Source: JAHEEL01 sp963785245
Lineage (GTDB): Bacteria > Actinomycetota > Acidimicrobiia > Spongiisociales > UBA5794
Direction of reading: 5' to 3'
Length of the DNA: 64,000 nt
NCBI GenBank assembly: GCA_963785245.1
Contig: CAWAUO010000011.1
Location: forward strand, 186,001 to 250,000
The translations under genes were made by a program, and so were the position numbers. Positions 17,383-26,223 of the stretch are shown piece after piece; position 1 is the stretch's first letter; the number at the start of each line of letters is the position of its first letter. The notes beneath the pieces were generated by a model, which ran no database searches, was not told the DNA's origin, and saw nothing but the letters and a program-made list of their open reading frames with translations.

Positions 17383-17598
17383 ATGACCAACCGCACGCTG
17401 AGTGTGCCCGAGATCTCATGCGGACACTGCAAGTCGTCGATCGAGGCGGCCGTGGCCCCACTCGACGGCGTCGACCGCGTTGAGGTCCAGATCGAGGCGC
17501 AGACGGTTGACCTCGAGTACGACGGCACCGAAGCGACCCTCACCACGATCGTCACCGCGATCGAGGACGTCGGCTACGAAGTGCCGGACCAGGCCTAG
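17383..17598 (+). CDS. copZ: Copper chaperone, heavy-metal-associated domain
   Basis: A 71-residue single HMA domain starting TLSVPEISCGHCKSSIEAAV, with CxxC metal ligands (CGHC) and the C-terminal IEDVGYEVPDQA strand. It has an AAGGAG ribosome-binding site 6 bases upstream. It lies 5 bases before the copper ATPase, the usual copZ-copA pairing, and would deliver Cu(I) to it. Confidence 0.9.
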   Translation: MTNRTLSVPEISCGHCKSSIEAAVAPLDGVDRVEVQIEAQTVDLEYDGTEATLTTIVTAIEDVGYEVPDQA

Positions 17599-17603
17599 CC
17601 CGA

Positions 17604-19771
17604 GTGCCCCCAACCCCTCCCGACACGATCTCGTTCGACGTCGAGGGGATGACCTGTGCCTCGTGCGCGCTCCGGATCGAGCGGGTGCTCGGTCGCCAGG
17701 ATGGCGTCGAGTCCGCCGTCGTCAACTTCGCGGGGCAGGAAGCCAGAGCCGTCGTCGATCCCGGCGCCGTTGATATCGCCGGATTGCAGGCGGCCATCGA
17801 AAAGCTCGGTTATGAGATTACGCCCTTCGTCGAGGGCGAGGATCGCCGCTCGCTGACCGAGCGATACGACGAGGAGGTCGCATTCCAGAAGCGGAACGTC
17901 ATCGGTGCCGCCGTCCTCTCGGTCCCGGTGATGATTCTCGCCATGCTCGGCCCGGACGCCCTGTGGTCGGAGATCGTGCAGGGCATTCTCACGACCATCG
18001 TCGTGTTCTGGTTCGGACGACAGTTCCACTCGGCGGCCTACAAGCAGATCACCTCGCTCAGCCCGGCCATGGACACCCTCGTGTCCGTCGGCACGGTGAC
18101 GGCCTGGGCCTACTCCGTGTGGGCCGTCTTCGCCGGATATCCCGTCTTCTTCGAGACCGCAGCAATGATCGCAACCCTCATCCTCCTCGGCCGCTACTTC
18201 GAGGCCCGAGCGAAAGGGCAGGCGTCGCACGCGATCACCAGCCTCCTCGAACTCGGAGCCAAGCAAGCGCGCGTGCAACGAGGGGACACCGAAGAGATGG
18301 TGGACCTCGATGCGCTGGCGGTCGGATCGATCGTCATCGTCCGCCCGGGCGAGAAGATTCCCACAGACGGCAGGATCATCGCGGGTGCCTCGTCGATCGA
18401 CGAGTCGATGCTCACCGGCGAATCCGCCGCCGTGACCAAGTCTGCGGGCGACAGTGTGTTTGGAGCAACCATCAACCAGCAGGGCCGCCTCGAGATCGAG
18501 GTGACCCGCCTCGGCGGCAACACCGCCCTCGCCCAGATCGTGAAGCTCGTCGCAGAGGCCCAGGCCTCCAAGGCACCCGTCCAGCGCCTCGCGGACCAGG
18601 TCAGCGCCGTGTTCGTGCCTGCGGTGATCGCAATCGCAATCGTGACGTTCGTTGCCTGGATGATCCTCGACGGCGACATCACCACCGCCATGCGCAGCGC
18701 CGTGGCCGTGCTGATCATCGCCTGCCCGTGCGCCATGGGCCTGGCGACACCCACCGCCATCATGGTCGGCTCCGCCCGAGGGGCCGAGCAAGGCGTGTTG
18801 TTCAAGTCGGCAGAAGTATTCGAACGAGCCAAGGCCATCAGTACCGTCGTGTTCGACAAGACCGGAACCCTTACCGCGGTGCGATGACGCTGTCCGCAAT
18901 CGAGACCAACGAGCCACTCGATCGCTTCCTGATGCTGGTCGGATCCGTCGAGGCGGCGTCCGAGCATCCAATCGGCATGGCCGTGGCCCTCGGCGCCGAG
19001 GAACGCGACGTCACCCTCGAACCGGTTACCGATTTCGCCGCACATCAGGGACTCGGCGTCGTGGGGACGGTGGATGGCGCCGCCGTCGTCGTCGGACGCC
19101 CGATGCTCATGGAGGAGCTCGGGATTGAGGTCCCACAACGCGAGGCCGATGCCATGGAACGAATCGAAGGCGCCGGGCACACGGCGTTCCTCGCCGCCTG
19201 GGACGGCGAGGTTCGGGGCACGCTCGGAGTCGCAGACACCGTGCGCTCGTCCTCGAAGGAAGCCGTTGCCGAACTGACCGATCTCGGCGTCGATGTCGCC
19301 ATGCTCACCGGAGACAATGCCCGCACGGCCGACGAGATTGCTGCGCAGGTGGGCATCTCCCGGGTGATCGCCGGTGTCCTGCCAGCCGGCAAGGCCGACG
19401 AGGTTGCACGTCTCCAGGACTCGGGACGATCGGTGGCCTTCGTCGGTGACGGCATCAACGACGCCCCGGCACTCACCAGGGCCGATCTCGGAATGGCGGT
19501 CGGCTCAGGGACCGACGTCGCCATTGAAGCGGGCGATGTCGTGCTGATGTCCGGCGACCCGACGCTGGCTGTCACAGCGCTCGGCCTTGCCCGGGCCACC
19601 TTCCGCACCATCAAGCAGAATCTGTTCTGGGCGTTCGGCTACAACATTGCCGCCATCCCGCTCGCCGCACTCGGACTCCTCAATCCGATGATCGCCGCGG
19701 CCGCCATGGCCTTCTCCTCGGTCTCGGTTGTGACCAACTCACTCCGCCTCCGCCGTTTCGGCCGGACTTGA
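17604..19771 (+). pseudogene. copA: Cu(+)-exporting P1B-type ATPase CopA with apparent one-base deletion
   Basis: From GTG at 17604. It has an N-terminal HMA domain (GMTCASC, Cys18/Cys21), TM helices, an actuator segment (SMLTGESAAVTKSAG), the IIACPCAMGLATP metal-site helix and phosphorylation motif DKTGTLT at about 18855-18875. There the frame breaks: stop at 18885-18887. The next frame resumes RGAMTLSAIE at 18875 and runs through GDGINDAPAL to TSLRLRRFGRT-like C-terminus at 19771. One missing C in ACC(C)GC restores a continuous protein of about 720 residues. Both halves are otherwise intact, so a consensus error or very recent mutation is likely. Confidence 0.85.
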
Positions 19772-19807
19772 CAATCGGCGCTGATTGCGCTGCCCTCCGC
19801 CCTACGT

Positions 19808-21127
19808 ATGAAGATCACGACCTTCGTCACACCCGGCCTCGGTGATTCCACCTACTTGATCGAGCATGAAGGGGTTGGCGTCGTCGTCGATCCGCAGCGC
19901 GACATCGACCGCTTTGTCGCGGCGGCCGCCGGTCTCGACACCCGTTTCGTGCTCGAGACGCACCTCCACAACGACTACGTCTCCGGCGGACGGGCCGTCG
20001 CCGCCACGGCCGGTGCCGAACTCGTGCTTCCGGCGTCATCGGGAGCAGCATTCGATCACCGTCCGGCGTTCCACATGGAGGACCTCGACGGCGGACCCCT
20101 CACCGTCCGTCCGATCCACACGCCGGGACACACGCCGGAGCATGTGAGCTACCTCGTCCTCATCGACGACGAGGCTGTCGCATTGTTCTCCGGCGGGAGC
20201 CTGCTCGTCGGCTCCGCCGGCCGGAGCGACCTCTTGGGCATGTCCCGAGCCGAGACGCTCGCGAAGCTTCAGTACGGATCCGTCACGCGTCTCGCACAGC
20301 TTCCGGATGTAGTCGGGCTCTACCCCACGCACGGCGCGGGATCGTTCTGCACGTCGTCGGTGGCCGAGACCGCGGCGTCGACCATTGGCCGGGAGAAGAT
20401 GACAAGCCCAGTGCTGGCCCATCCCGACGCCGAGTCGTTCGTGGCGGATGCGCTGACCGGCTTGCAGCCATATCCGGACTACTACGCCCACATGGGGCCC
20501 ATCAACCTCGCGGGGCCAGAACCGATGCCGGATGCACCGATCTCACACTTCGCCGTTGACCAGATACCTGATGGCGCTCATGTCGTCGACATTCGACCAC
20601 AGGCGCTGCACGCAGCCGGGCACCTCCCGGGGTCGTACGGACTCGAACTCGAGGACCAGATGGGCGTGTGGGCCGGTTGGCTGATTCCCTTCGACGCGCC
20701 GATCGTGCTCGTCGCCACGCAGATCCAGGACGCCGAGCCGGCGGTTGTTCAACTCGCCCGAATCGGCTTCGACCGGGTGATCGGCATCGTGACCGACCTC
20801 GGCGATGCCGAGCGCCTTGCGACCTACCGCCAGGCGTCGGCCGAGGCATTGCGGGACGAACTCGCAGAGGGCGAACCGCAGGTGCTCGACGTCCGGGCGC
20901 CGGGCGAATGGGCGACCGGATCGATCCCCGGGGCGGTCCACGCCTACGTCCCCGATCTTCGCACCGCCATCCCCGCGAACCTCGACCCTGACCGACCGGT
21001 CTGGGTGATCTGCGGTGGCGGCTATCGGTCCCAGATGGCGGTCGTCTACCTCGAAGCGGCCGGCTTCGACCCCATCGTGGTGACCGGTGGCGGCGTTGAG
21101 AACGTCCTCACCGAATCTCAGGCGTAG
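19808..21127 (+). CDS. Metallo-beta-lactamase-fold protein with two rhodanese domains (persulfide dioxygenase-like)
   Basis: A 439-residue protein. Residues 1-235 are an ETHE1-type MBL domain with THLHNDY (His52, His54, Asp56) and TPGHTPEHV. Residues about 250-340 are a rhodanese fold lacking the catalytic Cys (IVLVATQIQ). Residues about 345-437 are a second rhodanese with loop CGGGYRS, so probably active. The family oxidises glutathione-type persulfides or transfers sulfane sulfur. Tyr57 replaces the second-site His of hydrolytic MBL enzymes, as in mononuclear-iron persulfide dioxygenases. Its 3' end overlaps the convergent hydrogenase protease gene by 10 bases. Confidence 0.85.
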   Translation: MKITTFVTPGLGDSTYLIEHEGVGVVVDPQRDIDRFVAAAAGLDTRFVLETHLHNDYVSGGRAVAATAGAELVLPASSGAAFDHRPAFHMEDLDGGPLTVRPIHTPGHTPEHVSYLVLIDDEAVALFSGGSLLVGSAGRSDLLGMSRAETLAKLQYGSVTRLAQLPDVVGLYPTHGAGSFCTSSVAETAASTIGREKMTSPVLAHPDAESFVADALTGLQPYPDYYAHMGPINLAGPEPMPDAPISHFAVDQIPDGAHVVDIRPQALHAAGHLPGSYGLELEDQMGVWAGWLIPFDAPIVLVATQIQDAEPAVVQLARIGFDRVIGIVTDLGDAERLATYRQASAEALRDELAEGEPQVLDVRAPGEWATGSIPGAVHAYVPDLRTAIPANLDPDRPVWVICGGGYRSQMAVVYLEAAGFDPIVVTGGGVENVLTESQA

Positions 21128-21573
21128 TCGGCGCAGAGCCCCACGACGATCTCAACCACGTTGTCGACAGCTGCATCGATCTCGGGGGCCAACCCCACGC
21201 CAGGTCCGACGCGATCGATCTCGATTCCGCATACGACCATCGCCTCAGGCAACACACCGACGGCGCCGCCGAGATCGATCGCCTCTGCGAGTCCGACGAG
21301 GTGGGTCGATGCCGACCGCCATGCCGCCGGGAACCCCTGGATGCCGTCGATCCGGTGAATGGTGCCGGGTACGCCGCCAGAGACCACCGCATCGACGACG
21401 ATGGTCAGATCGGTATCTCTCCAGGTCTCAAGGAGATGCGTGGCGTCACCAACCGACTCGATCAATGCGACCGTGTCGGGAAGACGACCCGCGAGCCGAT
21501 CGAGAACGATCGGCCCTGCGGCGTCGTCACCCATCACTCGGTTTCCAACACCAATGACGACAACCTCAGACAC
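21118..21573 (-). CDS. NiFe-hydrogenase maturation endopeptidase
   Basis: A 151-residue protein of the HycI/HyaD/HoxW family, beginning VSEVVVIGVGNRVMGDDAAGP with the nickel-sensing Asp in MGDDAAG and a second ligand site in IVVDAVVSGG. It removes the C-terminal tail of the large subunit once Ni is inserted. GTG at 21571-21573 overlaps the large-subunit stop by 8 bases, the tightest coupling in the operon. The frame extends to 21606 but that would lie deeper inside the large-subunit gene. It is the last gene of the operon. Confidence 0.9.
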   Translation of the reverse strand: MSEVVVIGVGNRVMGDDAAGPIVLDRLAGRLPDTVALIESVGDATHLLETWRDTDLTIVVDAVVSGGVPGTIHRIDGIQGFPAAWRSASTHLVGLAEAIDLGGAVGVLPEAMVVCGIEIDRVGPGVGLAPEIDAAVDNVVEIVVGLCADYA

Positions 21574-22858
21574 GTTCAACCGTGAGATCGAGGAAGTGCG
21601 TCGCACAGGAGATACACGGGTCGTAGTTGCGGATCGACTGCTCGAGCACCCACGACAACTCTGGATCGGGAAGATCGAGATGCTGCTCGAGAACGAATCG
21701 CAGGTCCGACTCGATCGTCAGTTGGTTCTGCGCCGTTGGAGGCGTGATCTGCGCATCGGCGATGCGGCCGTCTTCCTCCAACCGGTACTGGTGATAGAGC
21801 ATGCCGCGTGGTGCCTCGGTGGCCCCGTGACCCACGGCGGCCTTTGGGATGTAGCGCACCCACGACTCGGCCGGTTCCACGTACTCGTCGATGATCCGCA
21901 ACGCCTCTTCGATCGCGTAGAGCGTCTCGACGCTCCGCACGATGATGCTCTTGAACGGGTTGTTCACCACCGGACCCAACCCCGCCTCAGCGGCGCACTT
22001 CTGCGCCAACGGCGTCAGCTTCTCGAAGTTGATGGCATACCGTGCCAGCGGACCGACGTGGTAGGCGCCACGCCCACGCACCCGGGAGTGCAGAGCATTC
22101 GAGCGCTCAACGTGCTCTTCGGTGAAGAAATCGTTGAACTGGGAGATCGGGATATCGATTCCCTTGCTCGACGCGATGTTCCCCTCGTTGAAGGGATACT
22201 CGTCGGGATGGCACACCGAGACGTACTCGAAGTCGAGTTCGGCCTCGGGGAACGTGAACTCGCTCGTCCATTTGATCGTCTCGATCGCGGCGTCCTTCGC
22301 CCACTCGAGTTCGGGAACCAGCGCCTCCAATTCCTTCTTCGTCGGGACGCGGTAGAACCCGCCGACGCGGACGTTGATCGGATGGATCTCACGGCCTCCG
22401 AGGAGCGCAACGATATCGTTGCCCGCCTTCTTCATCCGAAGGCCCCGCTCGACCACCTCACGATGATCGGCAGCCATGTGGATGCCGCTCTCGTAGCCGA
22501 GGAAATCCGGCGCGTGCAGCAAGTAGACGTGGAGCACATGGCTCTCGATCCACTCGCCGCAGTAGATCAGTCGGCGTAATTCGCGTAGGGCACCACCGAC
22601 GGTGACGTCGAAGGCATCCTCCATAGCGTGGACCGAACTCATCTGATAGGCGATCGGACAGATGCCACAGATGCGTGCCGTGATGTCCGGCGCATCGGTG
22701 TGCGGCCGGCCGCGGAGGAACGCCTCGAAGAACCGGGGCGGTTCGAAGATCGAGAACTCGACGTCCTCGATCTGGTCGTCGACGACCTTGACCCGCATCG
22801 AGCCTTCACCCTCGACGCGTGCCAGATACTCAACCGAGATCTCTCTCGCGTTTGTCAT
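21566..22858 (-). CDS. hyhL: NiFe hydrogenase large (alpha) subunit, group 3b-like
   Basis: A 430-residue protein. N-terminal motif ARICGICPIA supplies Cys64 and Cys67, and C-terminal DPCISCATH supplies Cys415 and Cys418 for the NiFe(CN)2CO centre. The nine residues after His421 (FLDLTVERV) are the tail expected to be cut off by the protease encoded next. The short length and the neighbouring gamma and beta subunits point to the bidirectional NADP(H)-linked cytoplasmic group 3b. The ATG overlaps the small-subunit stop (ATGA). No hypA-F genes lie in the window. Confidence 0.95.
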   Translation of the reverse strand: MTNAREISVEYLARVEGEGSMRVKVVDDQIEDVEFSIFEPPRFFEAFLRGRPHTDAPDITARICGICPIAYQMSSVHAMEDAFDVTVGGALRELRRLIYCGEWIESHVLHVYLLHAPDFLGYESGIHMAADHREVVERGLRMKKAGNDIVALLGGREIHPINVRVGGFYRVPTKKELEALVPELEWAKDAAIETIKWTSEFTFPEAELDFEYVSVCHPDEYPFNEGNIASSKGIDIPISQFNDFFTEEHVERSNALHSRVRGRGAYHVGPLARYAINFEKLTPLAQKCAAEAGLGPVVNNPFKSIIVRSVETLYAIEEALRIIDEYVEPAESWVRYIPKAAVGHGATEAPRGMLYHQYRLEEDGRIADAQITPPTAQNQLTIESDLRFVLEQHLDLPDPELSWVLEQSIRNYDPCISCATHFLDLTVERV

Positions 22859-23649
22859 CGCGCACCTCCGATCTCAATTGATGCCTCTCGGCGGTCGCTC
22901 TCGATGCGGAACGCCTCCGACCACGCGTTGAAGCCCCGCAGCGAGTTGACGATCTCCTGATCGGACAGACCCATGTACTCCCACTGGTTGGCCAGCGATG
23001 CGGCGTTGGCGCTCTCCATGGGTCCGAAGCAGCCGTAGCAGCCACGGTCATAGCTGGGGCACAGTGCGTTGCAGCCGGCCTGGGTGATCGGGCCGAGGCA
23101 TGGCGTGCCGTGCGACACCATCACACAGGGGTTTCCCTTGGCCTTGCACTCCACGCACACGCTGTAGGTCGGAATGTTCGGCCTGCGTCCCTGCAGGAAC
23201 GCGACCAGCACTTCGAGCAACTGGTACTTCGAGATCGGACAGCCCCGCAACTCAAAGTCGACCGGCACGTAGTCGGCGATCGGCGTTGACTTGTCCAACG
23301 TGTCGATGTACTCCGGATGGGCGTACACATAGGCGTTGAAGTCGGCCACGTCCTTCCAGTTCCGCAACGCCTGGATCCCTCCGGCCGTTGCGCACGCGCC
23401 GATGGTGATGAGCACGGTCGTCTCTTCGCGGATCTGCTTGATCCGGTCCCGATCGTGCGGCGTCGTGATCGACCCCTCGACGAGGGTGACGTCGTACGGC
23501 GGGGGCAGGACCTCACGGGATGCCTCCATGAAGTTGGCGATCTGCACAACACCGGCGACCGCGAGCAGTTCATCCTCGAGATCGAGAAGGCTCAGCTGGC
23601 ATCCGTCGCAGGATGCGAACTTGTGAACGGCGAGTGTCGGTAGCGCCAC
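22855..23649 (-). CDS. hyhS: NiFe hydrogenase small (delta) subunit, group 3b-like
   Basis: A 264-residue protein from GTG at 23647-23649, with a GGGAGGT ribosome-binding site embedded in the end of the upstream gene. There is no Tat signal, so it is cytoplasmic. Cysteines for three Fe-S clusters are visible: FASCDGCQ (Cys14, Cys17), IGACATAGG, CVECKAKGNPC, HGTPCLGP and GCNALCPSYDRGCYGCFG. It relays electrons between the large subunit and the FAD/Fe-S gamma subunit. Confidence 0.93.
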   Translation of the reverse strand: MALPTLAVHKFASCDGCQLSLLDLEDELLAVAGVVQIANFMEASREVLPPPYDVTLVEGSITTPHDRDRIKQIREETTVLITIGACATAGGIQALRNWKDVADFNAYVYAHPEYIDTLDKSTPIADYVPVDFELRGCPISKYQLLEVLVAFLQGRRPNIPTYSVCVECKAKGNPCVMVSHGTPCLGPITQAGCNALCPSYDRGCYGCFGPMESANAASLANQWEYMGLSDQEIVNSLRGFNAWSEAFRIESDRREASIEIGGAR

Positions 23650-23650
23650 G

Positions 23651-24499
23651 TCACACCTCCCTAATCCAGCAGGACCCGGCCATTTGCGCACACGTCATCA
23701 CCGGACCGTCCTTGCAGAGAAAGTACTTGCCGAGCTGGCAGTGGCCACACAGACCGACCCCGCACTTCATGTTGCGCTCCATTGAGACATAGAGCCGATC
23801 GTCCGTGATCCCGCCGCGTTCGAGCGTCTGGATCGTGAAGCGCATCATGACTTCCGGTCCGCACACGAACGCAACGGCGGTGTCGCCGTCGTAGGAGGAT
23901 CTGCCGACCAGCGACGTCACGACCCCGACGGGTCCGCGCCAGTCCGAGTCGGCCTGGTCGACTGTGACCAAGACCTCCAGGTCGAAGCGACTGCGCCACT
24001 CCTGGATCTCCGAAGCGAACAACAGATCGCCGGGCGATCGAGCGCCGTACATCAACGTCACGTTCTCGTACCGATCACGGTTCTGGAGCACGTCGTACAC
24101 GACCGGTCGGAGCGGCGCGATGCCGACCCCGCCGGCAACGATCAGCACATCCCGACCCTCAGCCGCCTTGGTGTCCCACGACGTGCCGAACGGGCCGCGC
24201 ACACCGACGAAGTCGCCGGGCTTCAACCCGACAAGCGCATCGGTGACCGCACCGACCGCACGGATCGTCTGGACGATCTTGGTGGTGTCGGCAGGGTCGC
24301 CGCTGATCGAGATCGGCACTTCTCCGATCCCGAACGCATACAGCATCGTGTATTGCCCGGGAAGGAAGCCCCAATCGCTCCCCGGGGGGTCGACTTCGAG
24401 CGTGTAGGTGTCTGCGAGTTCCTGCTCCACGCTGAGGATCCGGCAGGGCACCGGGCTCATCACGTGGGCGTTGGGTTCAGCGGTAAGTTGAATAGACAT
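23651..24499 (-). CDS. hyhG: Hydrogenase/sulfur reductase gamma subunit, FAD/NAD(P)-binding
   Basis: A 282-residue ferredoxin-reductase-like protein. It has an FAD-binding barrel (PGQYTMLYAFGIGEVPISISG), an NAD(P)-binding Rossmann part (DVLIVAGGVGIAPLRPVV ... VCGPEVMM) and a C-terminal [2Fe-2S] site at Cys246, Cys251, Cys254 and Cys262 (CGVGLCGHCQLGKYFLC). It passes electrons between NADP(H) and the hydrogenase module. The first ATG overlaps the upstream CNB gene by 23 bases; Met14 is an alternative start that would avoid this. Confidence 0.92.
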   Translation of the reverse strand: MSIQLTAEPNAHVMSPVPCRILSVEQELADTYTLEVDPPGSDWGFLPGQYTMLYAFGIGEVPISISGDPADTTKIVQTIRAVGAVTDALVGLKPGDFVGVRGPFGTSWDTKAAEGRDVLIVAGGVGIAPLRPVVYDVLQNRDRYENVTLMYGARSPGDLLFASEIQEWRSRFDLEVLVTVDQADSDWRGPVGVVTSLVGRSSYDGDTAVAFVCGPEVMMRFTIQTLERGGITDDRLYVSMERNMKCGVGLCGHCQLGKYFLCKDGPVMTCAQMAGSCWIREV

Positions 24500-24938
24500 C
24501 GAGCAATTGAATCCTGAGTGCTTGCATCCGGGTGACGATGATCTCGGTGAACCGACGCATCATGTCGTATCCGAGTTGCGGGTCGGCCAATGCGATCTTC
24601 TTCAGTGCAGGTCCGTCGAATTGGATGGCTTCCACGTCGCTTTGACAGCTGGCGTCGAAGTTCCACCGGTACGGCGGATACATCCACGACCAACCGAGGA
24701 AGTCACCCCGGTGGAGCGTCTGGATGATCTTCGACCCGTGCTCTTGGGTTCGGAGGGTGAGGGCGATATCGCCTTCAAGGATCAGGAACGACATCCTGGC
24801 CGGACCGCCCTCGACGAAGATCACACTGCCCTCGTCGAACGAGACAAGCCTCGCCGTCTCCGCAACGGTCCTCACCTGCTCTTCGGTCATACCCTTGAAG
24901 AAGGGCTGACCGAGAAGCACTTCGAACACTTCGCTCAT
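24477..24938 (-). CDS. Stand-alone cyclic-nucleotide-binding-domain protein in hydrogenase operon
   Basis: A 153-residue protein that is almost entirely one Crp/PKA-type CNB domain (VSFDEGSVIFVEGGPARMSFLILEGDIAL ... QTLHRGDFLGWSWM) with a short helical tail. It has no helix-turn-helix, so it is not a Crp-type transcription factor. The phosphate-binding cassette is atypical: GDFLGWSWMYPPYRWNFDASC lacks the usual Gly-Glu-x-Ala/Ser plus Arg arrangement. It is embedded between hyhB and hyhG with overlapping start and stop codons, so it is made with the complex and may bind or regulate it. Ligand binding is unproven. Confidence 0.85.
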   Translation of the reverse strand: MSEVFEVLLGQPFFKGMTEEQVRTVAETARLVSFDEGSVIFVEGGPARMSFLILEGDIALTLRTQEHGSKIIQTLHRGDFLGWSWMYPPYRWNFDASCQSDVEAIQFDGPALKKIALADPQLGYDMMRRFTEIIVTRMQALRIQLLDVYSTYR

Positions 24939-26083
24939 TCGGTTGCCTCCTTGACGCTCGGGGTTCCAACGGCGACACGGCGAACATCTCGCTCGCGAAT
25001 CTCCGCAGCCTCCTTCGTGATGTCGATCCCGACCGGGCACCAGGTGATGCAGCGGCCGCAGCCGACGCACCCCATCTCACCGAACTGGTCCACCCAGGAG
25101 GCGAGTTTGTGGGTGAGCCATTGCCGATAGCGAGGCCCGGGCGATGGCCGAACCGGGCCGCCGTTGACATATGAGAACTCGAGGGTGAAGCACGAGTCCC
25201 ACGTTCGGACGCGTTCCGCCTCGGCACCGTCGAGGGACAGATGGTCCTCGACGCTCGAGCAGAAGCAGGTCGGGCAGACCAGCGTGCAGTTGGTGCAGGA
25301 GAGACAGCGCTTGGCGATCTCGTCCCAGTACGGGTTTTCGAGATTCCCCTGCAACACTTCCTTCAGCCCGTCGGTATCGAGGAAGCGCCCCATGTGCTCT
25401 GAGGCGCGGACCACCATCCGGCGGGCCTCCACCAACTCCTCGTCGAGTGGGTCGCGTGCAACGAGTGAGGCAAGGACGTCAGATCCCTCGTCGCTTCCCG
25501 CCTCGGCAATGAAGTGGTGGGTGTCCCCGTCGAGGACTTCGGTCAACGCAATGTCGTACCCGTCCGACACGCCAGGCCCGGTCCCCATCGAGTCGCAAAA
25601 GCAGGTCGGCGCCGGGTCCGTGCAGTTCACCGCGACGGTGAACGACTGGTTCCTGCGCCCTGCATAGACGGGGTCGCCGACCGCGCCGTAGACCTTGTCC
25701 TGGACCTTGAGCGCCGCGACCTCACATGGTCGAGCGCCGAAGAATGCGTAGCGTGGCGGTTCCTCGGGTTCGAGCGTCTCGAAGCCTCCCCCGGTTCGAT
25801 GGCCCTTCCAGAAGACCGCTCCCGGTGGAGTGGTGAACTTCCTGAAGGATTGAGGGCCGACGACGTACCCGAAGAGGGCACCGTCCCCCCGCTCCTCAAG
25901 CCGATAGGTGCCGGCCTCCTGCCGGTCGGTGAGTCCGACGGGAAGGTCGTCGGTCGAGGCAATCGTGTCGTACAGGATCGTCTGACCGCGAACGGTCGGT
26001 CCTACGACTTCGTAGCCCCGGTCGGCGAGCGCGTGAATGAGGGCATCGACACCCTCGCGGTTGATGACGAGTGTTTCTCTCAT
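24935..26083 (-). CDS. hyhB: Hydrogenase/sulfur reductase beta subunit, 4Fe-4S protein
   Basis: A 382-residue protein of the sulfhydrogenase subunit B family. Two C-terminal ferredoxin motifs are clear: CLSCTNCTLVCP (about 262-273) and CVGCGRCITWCP (about 340-351). Additional cysteines (CFCDS, CFCSS) are typical of this family. It is the first gene of the operon, with GGATGGAGAG upstream of its ATG, and its stop overlaps the next start (ATGA). It links the flavin subunit to the hydrogenase dimer by Fe-S electron transfer. Confidence 0.92.
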   Translation of the reverse strand: MRETLVINREGVDALIHALADRGYEVVGPTVRGQTILYDTIASTDDLPVGLTDRQEAGTYRLEERGDGALFGYVVGPQSFRKFTTPPGAVFWKGHRTGGGFETLEPEEPPRYAFFGARPCEVAALKVQDKVYGAVGDPVYAGRRNQSFTVAVNCTDPAPTCFCDSMGTGPGVSDGYDIALTEVLDGDTHHFIAEAGSDEGSDVLASLVARDPLDEELVEARRMVVRASEHMGRFLDTDGLKEVLQGNLENPYWDEIAKRCLSCTNCTLVCPTCFCSSVEDHLSLDGAEAERVRTWDSCFTLEFSYVNGGPVRPSPGPRYRQWLTHKLASWVDQFGEMGCVGCGRCITWCPVGIDITKEAAEIRERDVRRVAVGTPSVKEATE

Positions 26084-26121
26084 CTCTCCATCCTGGGATG
26101 CTGTTCACCACGGTAAGAAGC

Positions 26122-26162
26122 GGCCTAGGTCGCTCCTAGGGCCGGAATGCTCGGGCCCTAGG
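26122..26162. promoter_or_regulatory. Triple CCTAGG palindromic region upstream of hydrogenase operon
   Basis: Three CCTAGG boxes (26124-26129, 26135-26140, 26157-26162). The last two form a perfect inverted repeat, CCTAGGGCC - 10 bases - GGCCCTAGG (26135-26162). The first two form a second, imperfect one. The region lies about 40 bases before hyhB and 60 bases before the divergent PAC2 gene. A regulator-binding site is inferred from the symmetry. Confidence 0.5.
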
Positions 26163-26210
26163 CCATTCGGCCCTATCGCTATATCGACCGGCGGTACGAC
26201 GCCTGCCCGA

Positions 26211-26216
26211 TAGCCT
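26211..26216 (+). promoter_or_regulatory. -10 box of PAC2 gene
   Basis: TAGCCT, 7 bases before GTG at 26224; supports that start. Confidence 0.4.
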
Positions 26217-26223
26217 TCCCGGT

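Noticed and set aside
18855..18890. Programmed frameshift in copA like that of E. coli
   Set aside because: The E. coli copA shift lies after the first metal-binding domain and yields a chaperone; here the break is at the phosphorylation site and a separate copZ exists.
17963..19771. Single 602-residue protein covering the copA region in its third frame
   Set aside because: Its first half is Arg/His-rich shadow translation of the true copA frame; only the part after about 18875 is real.
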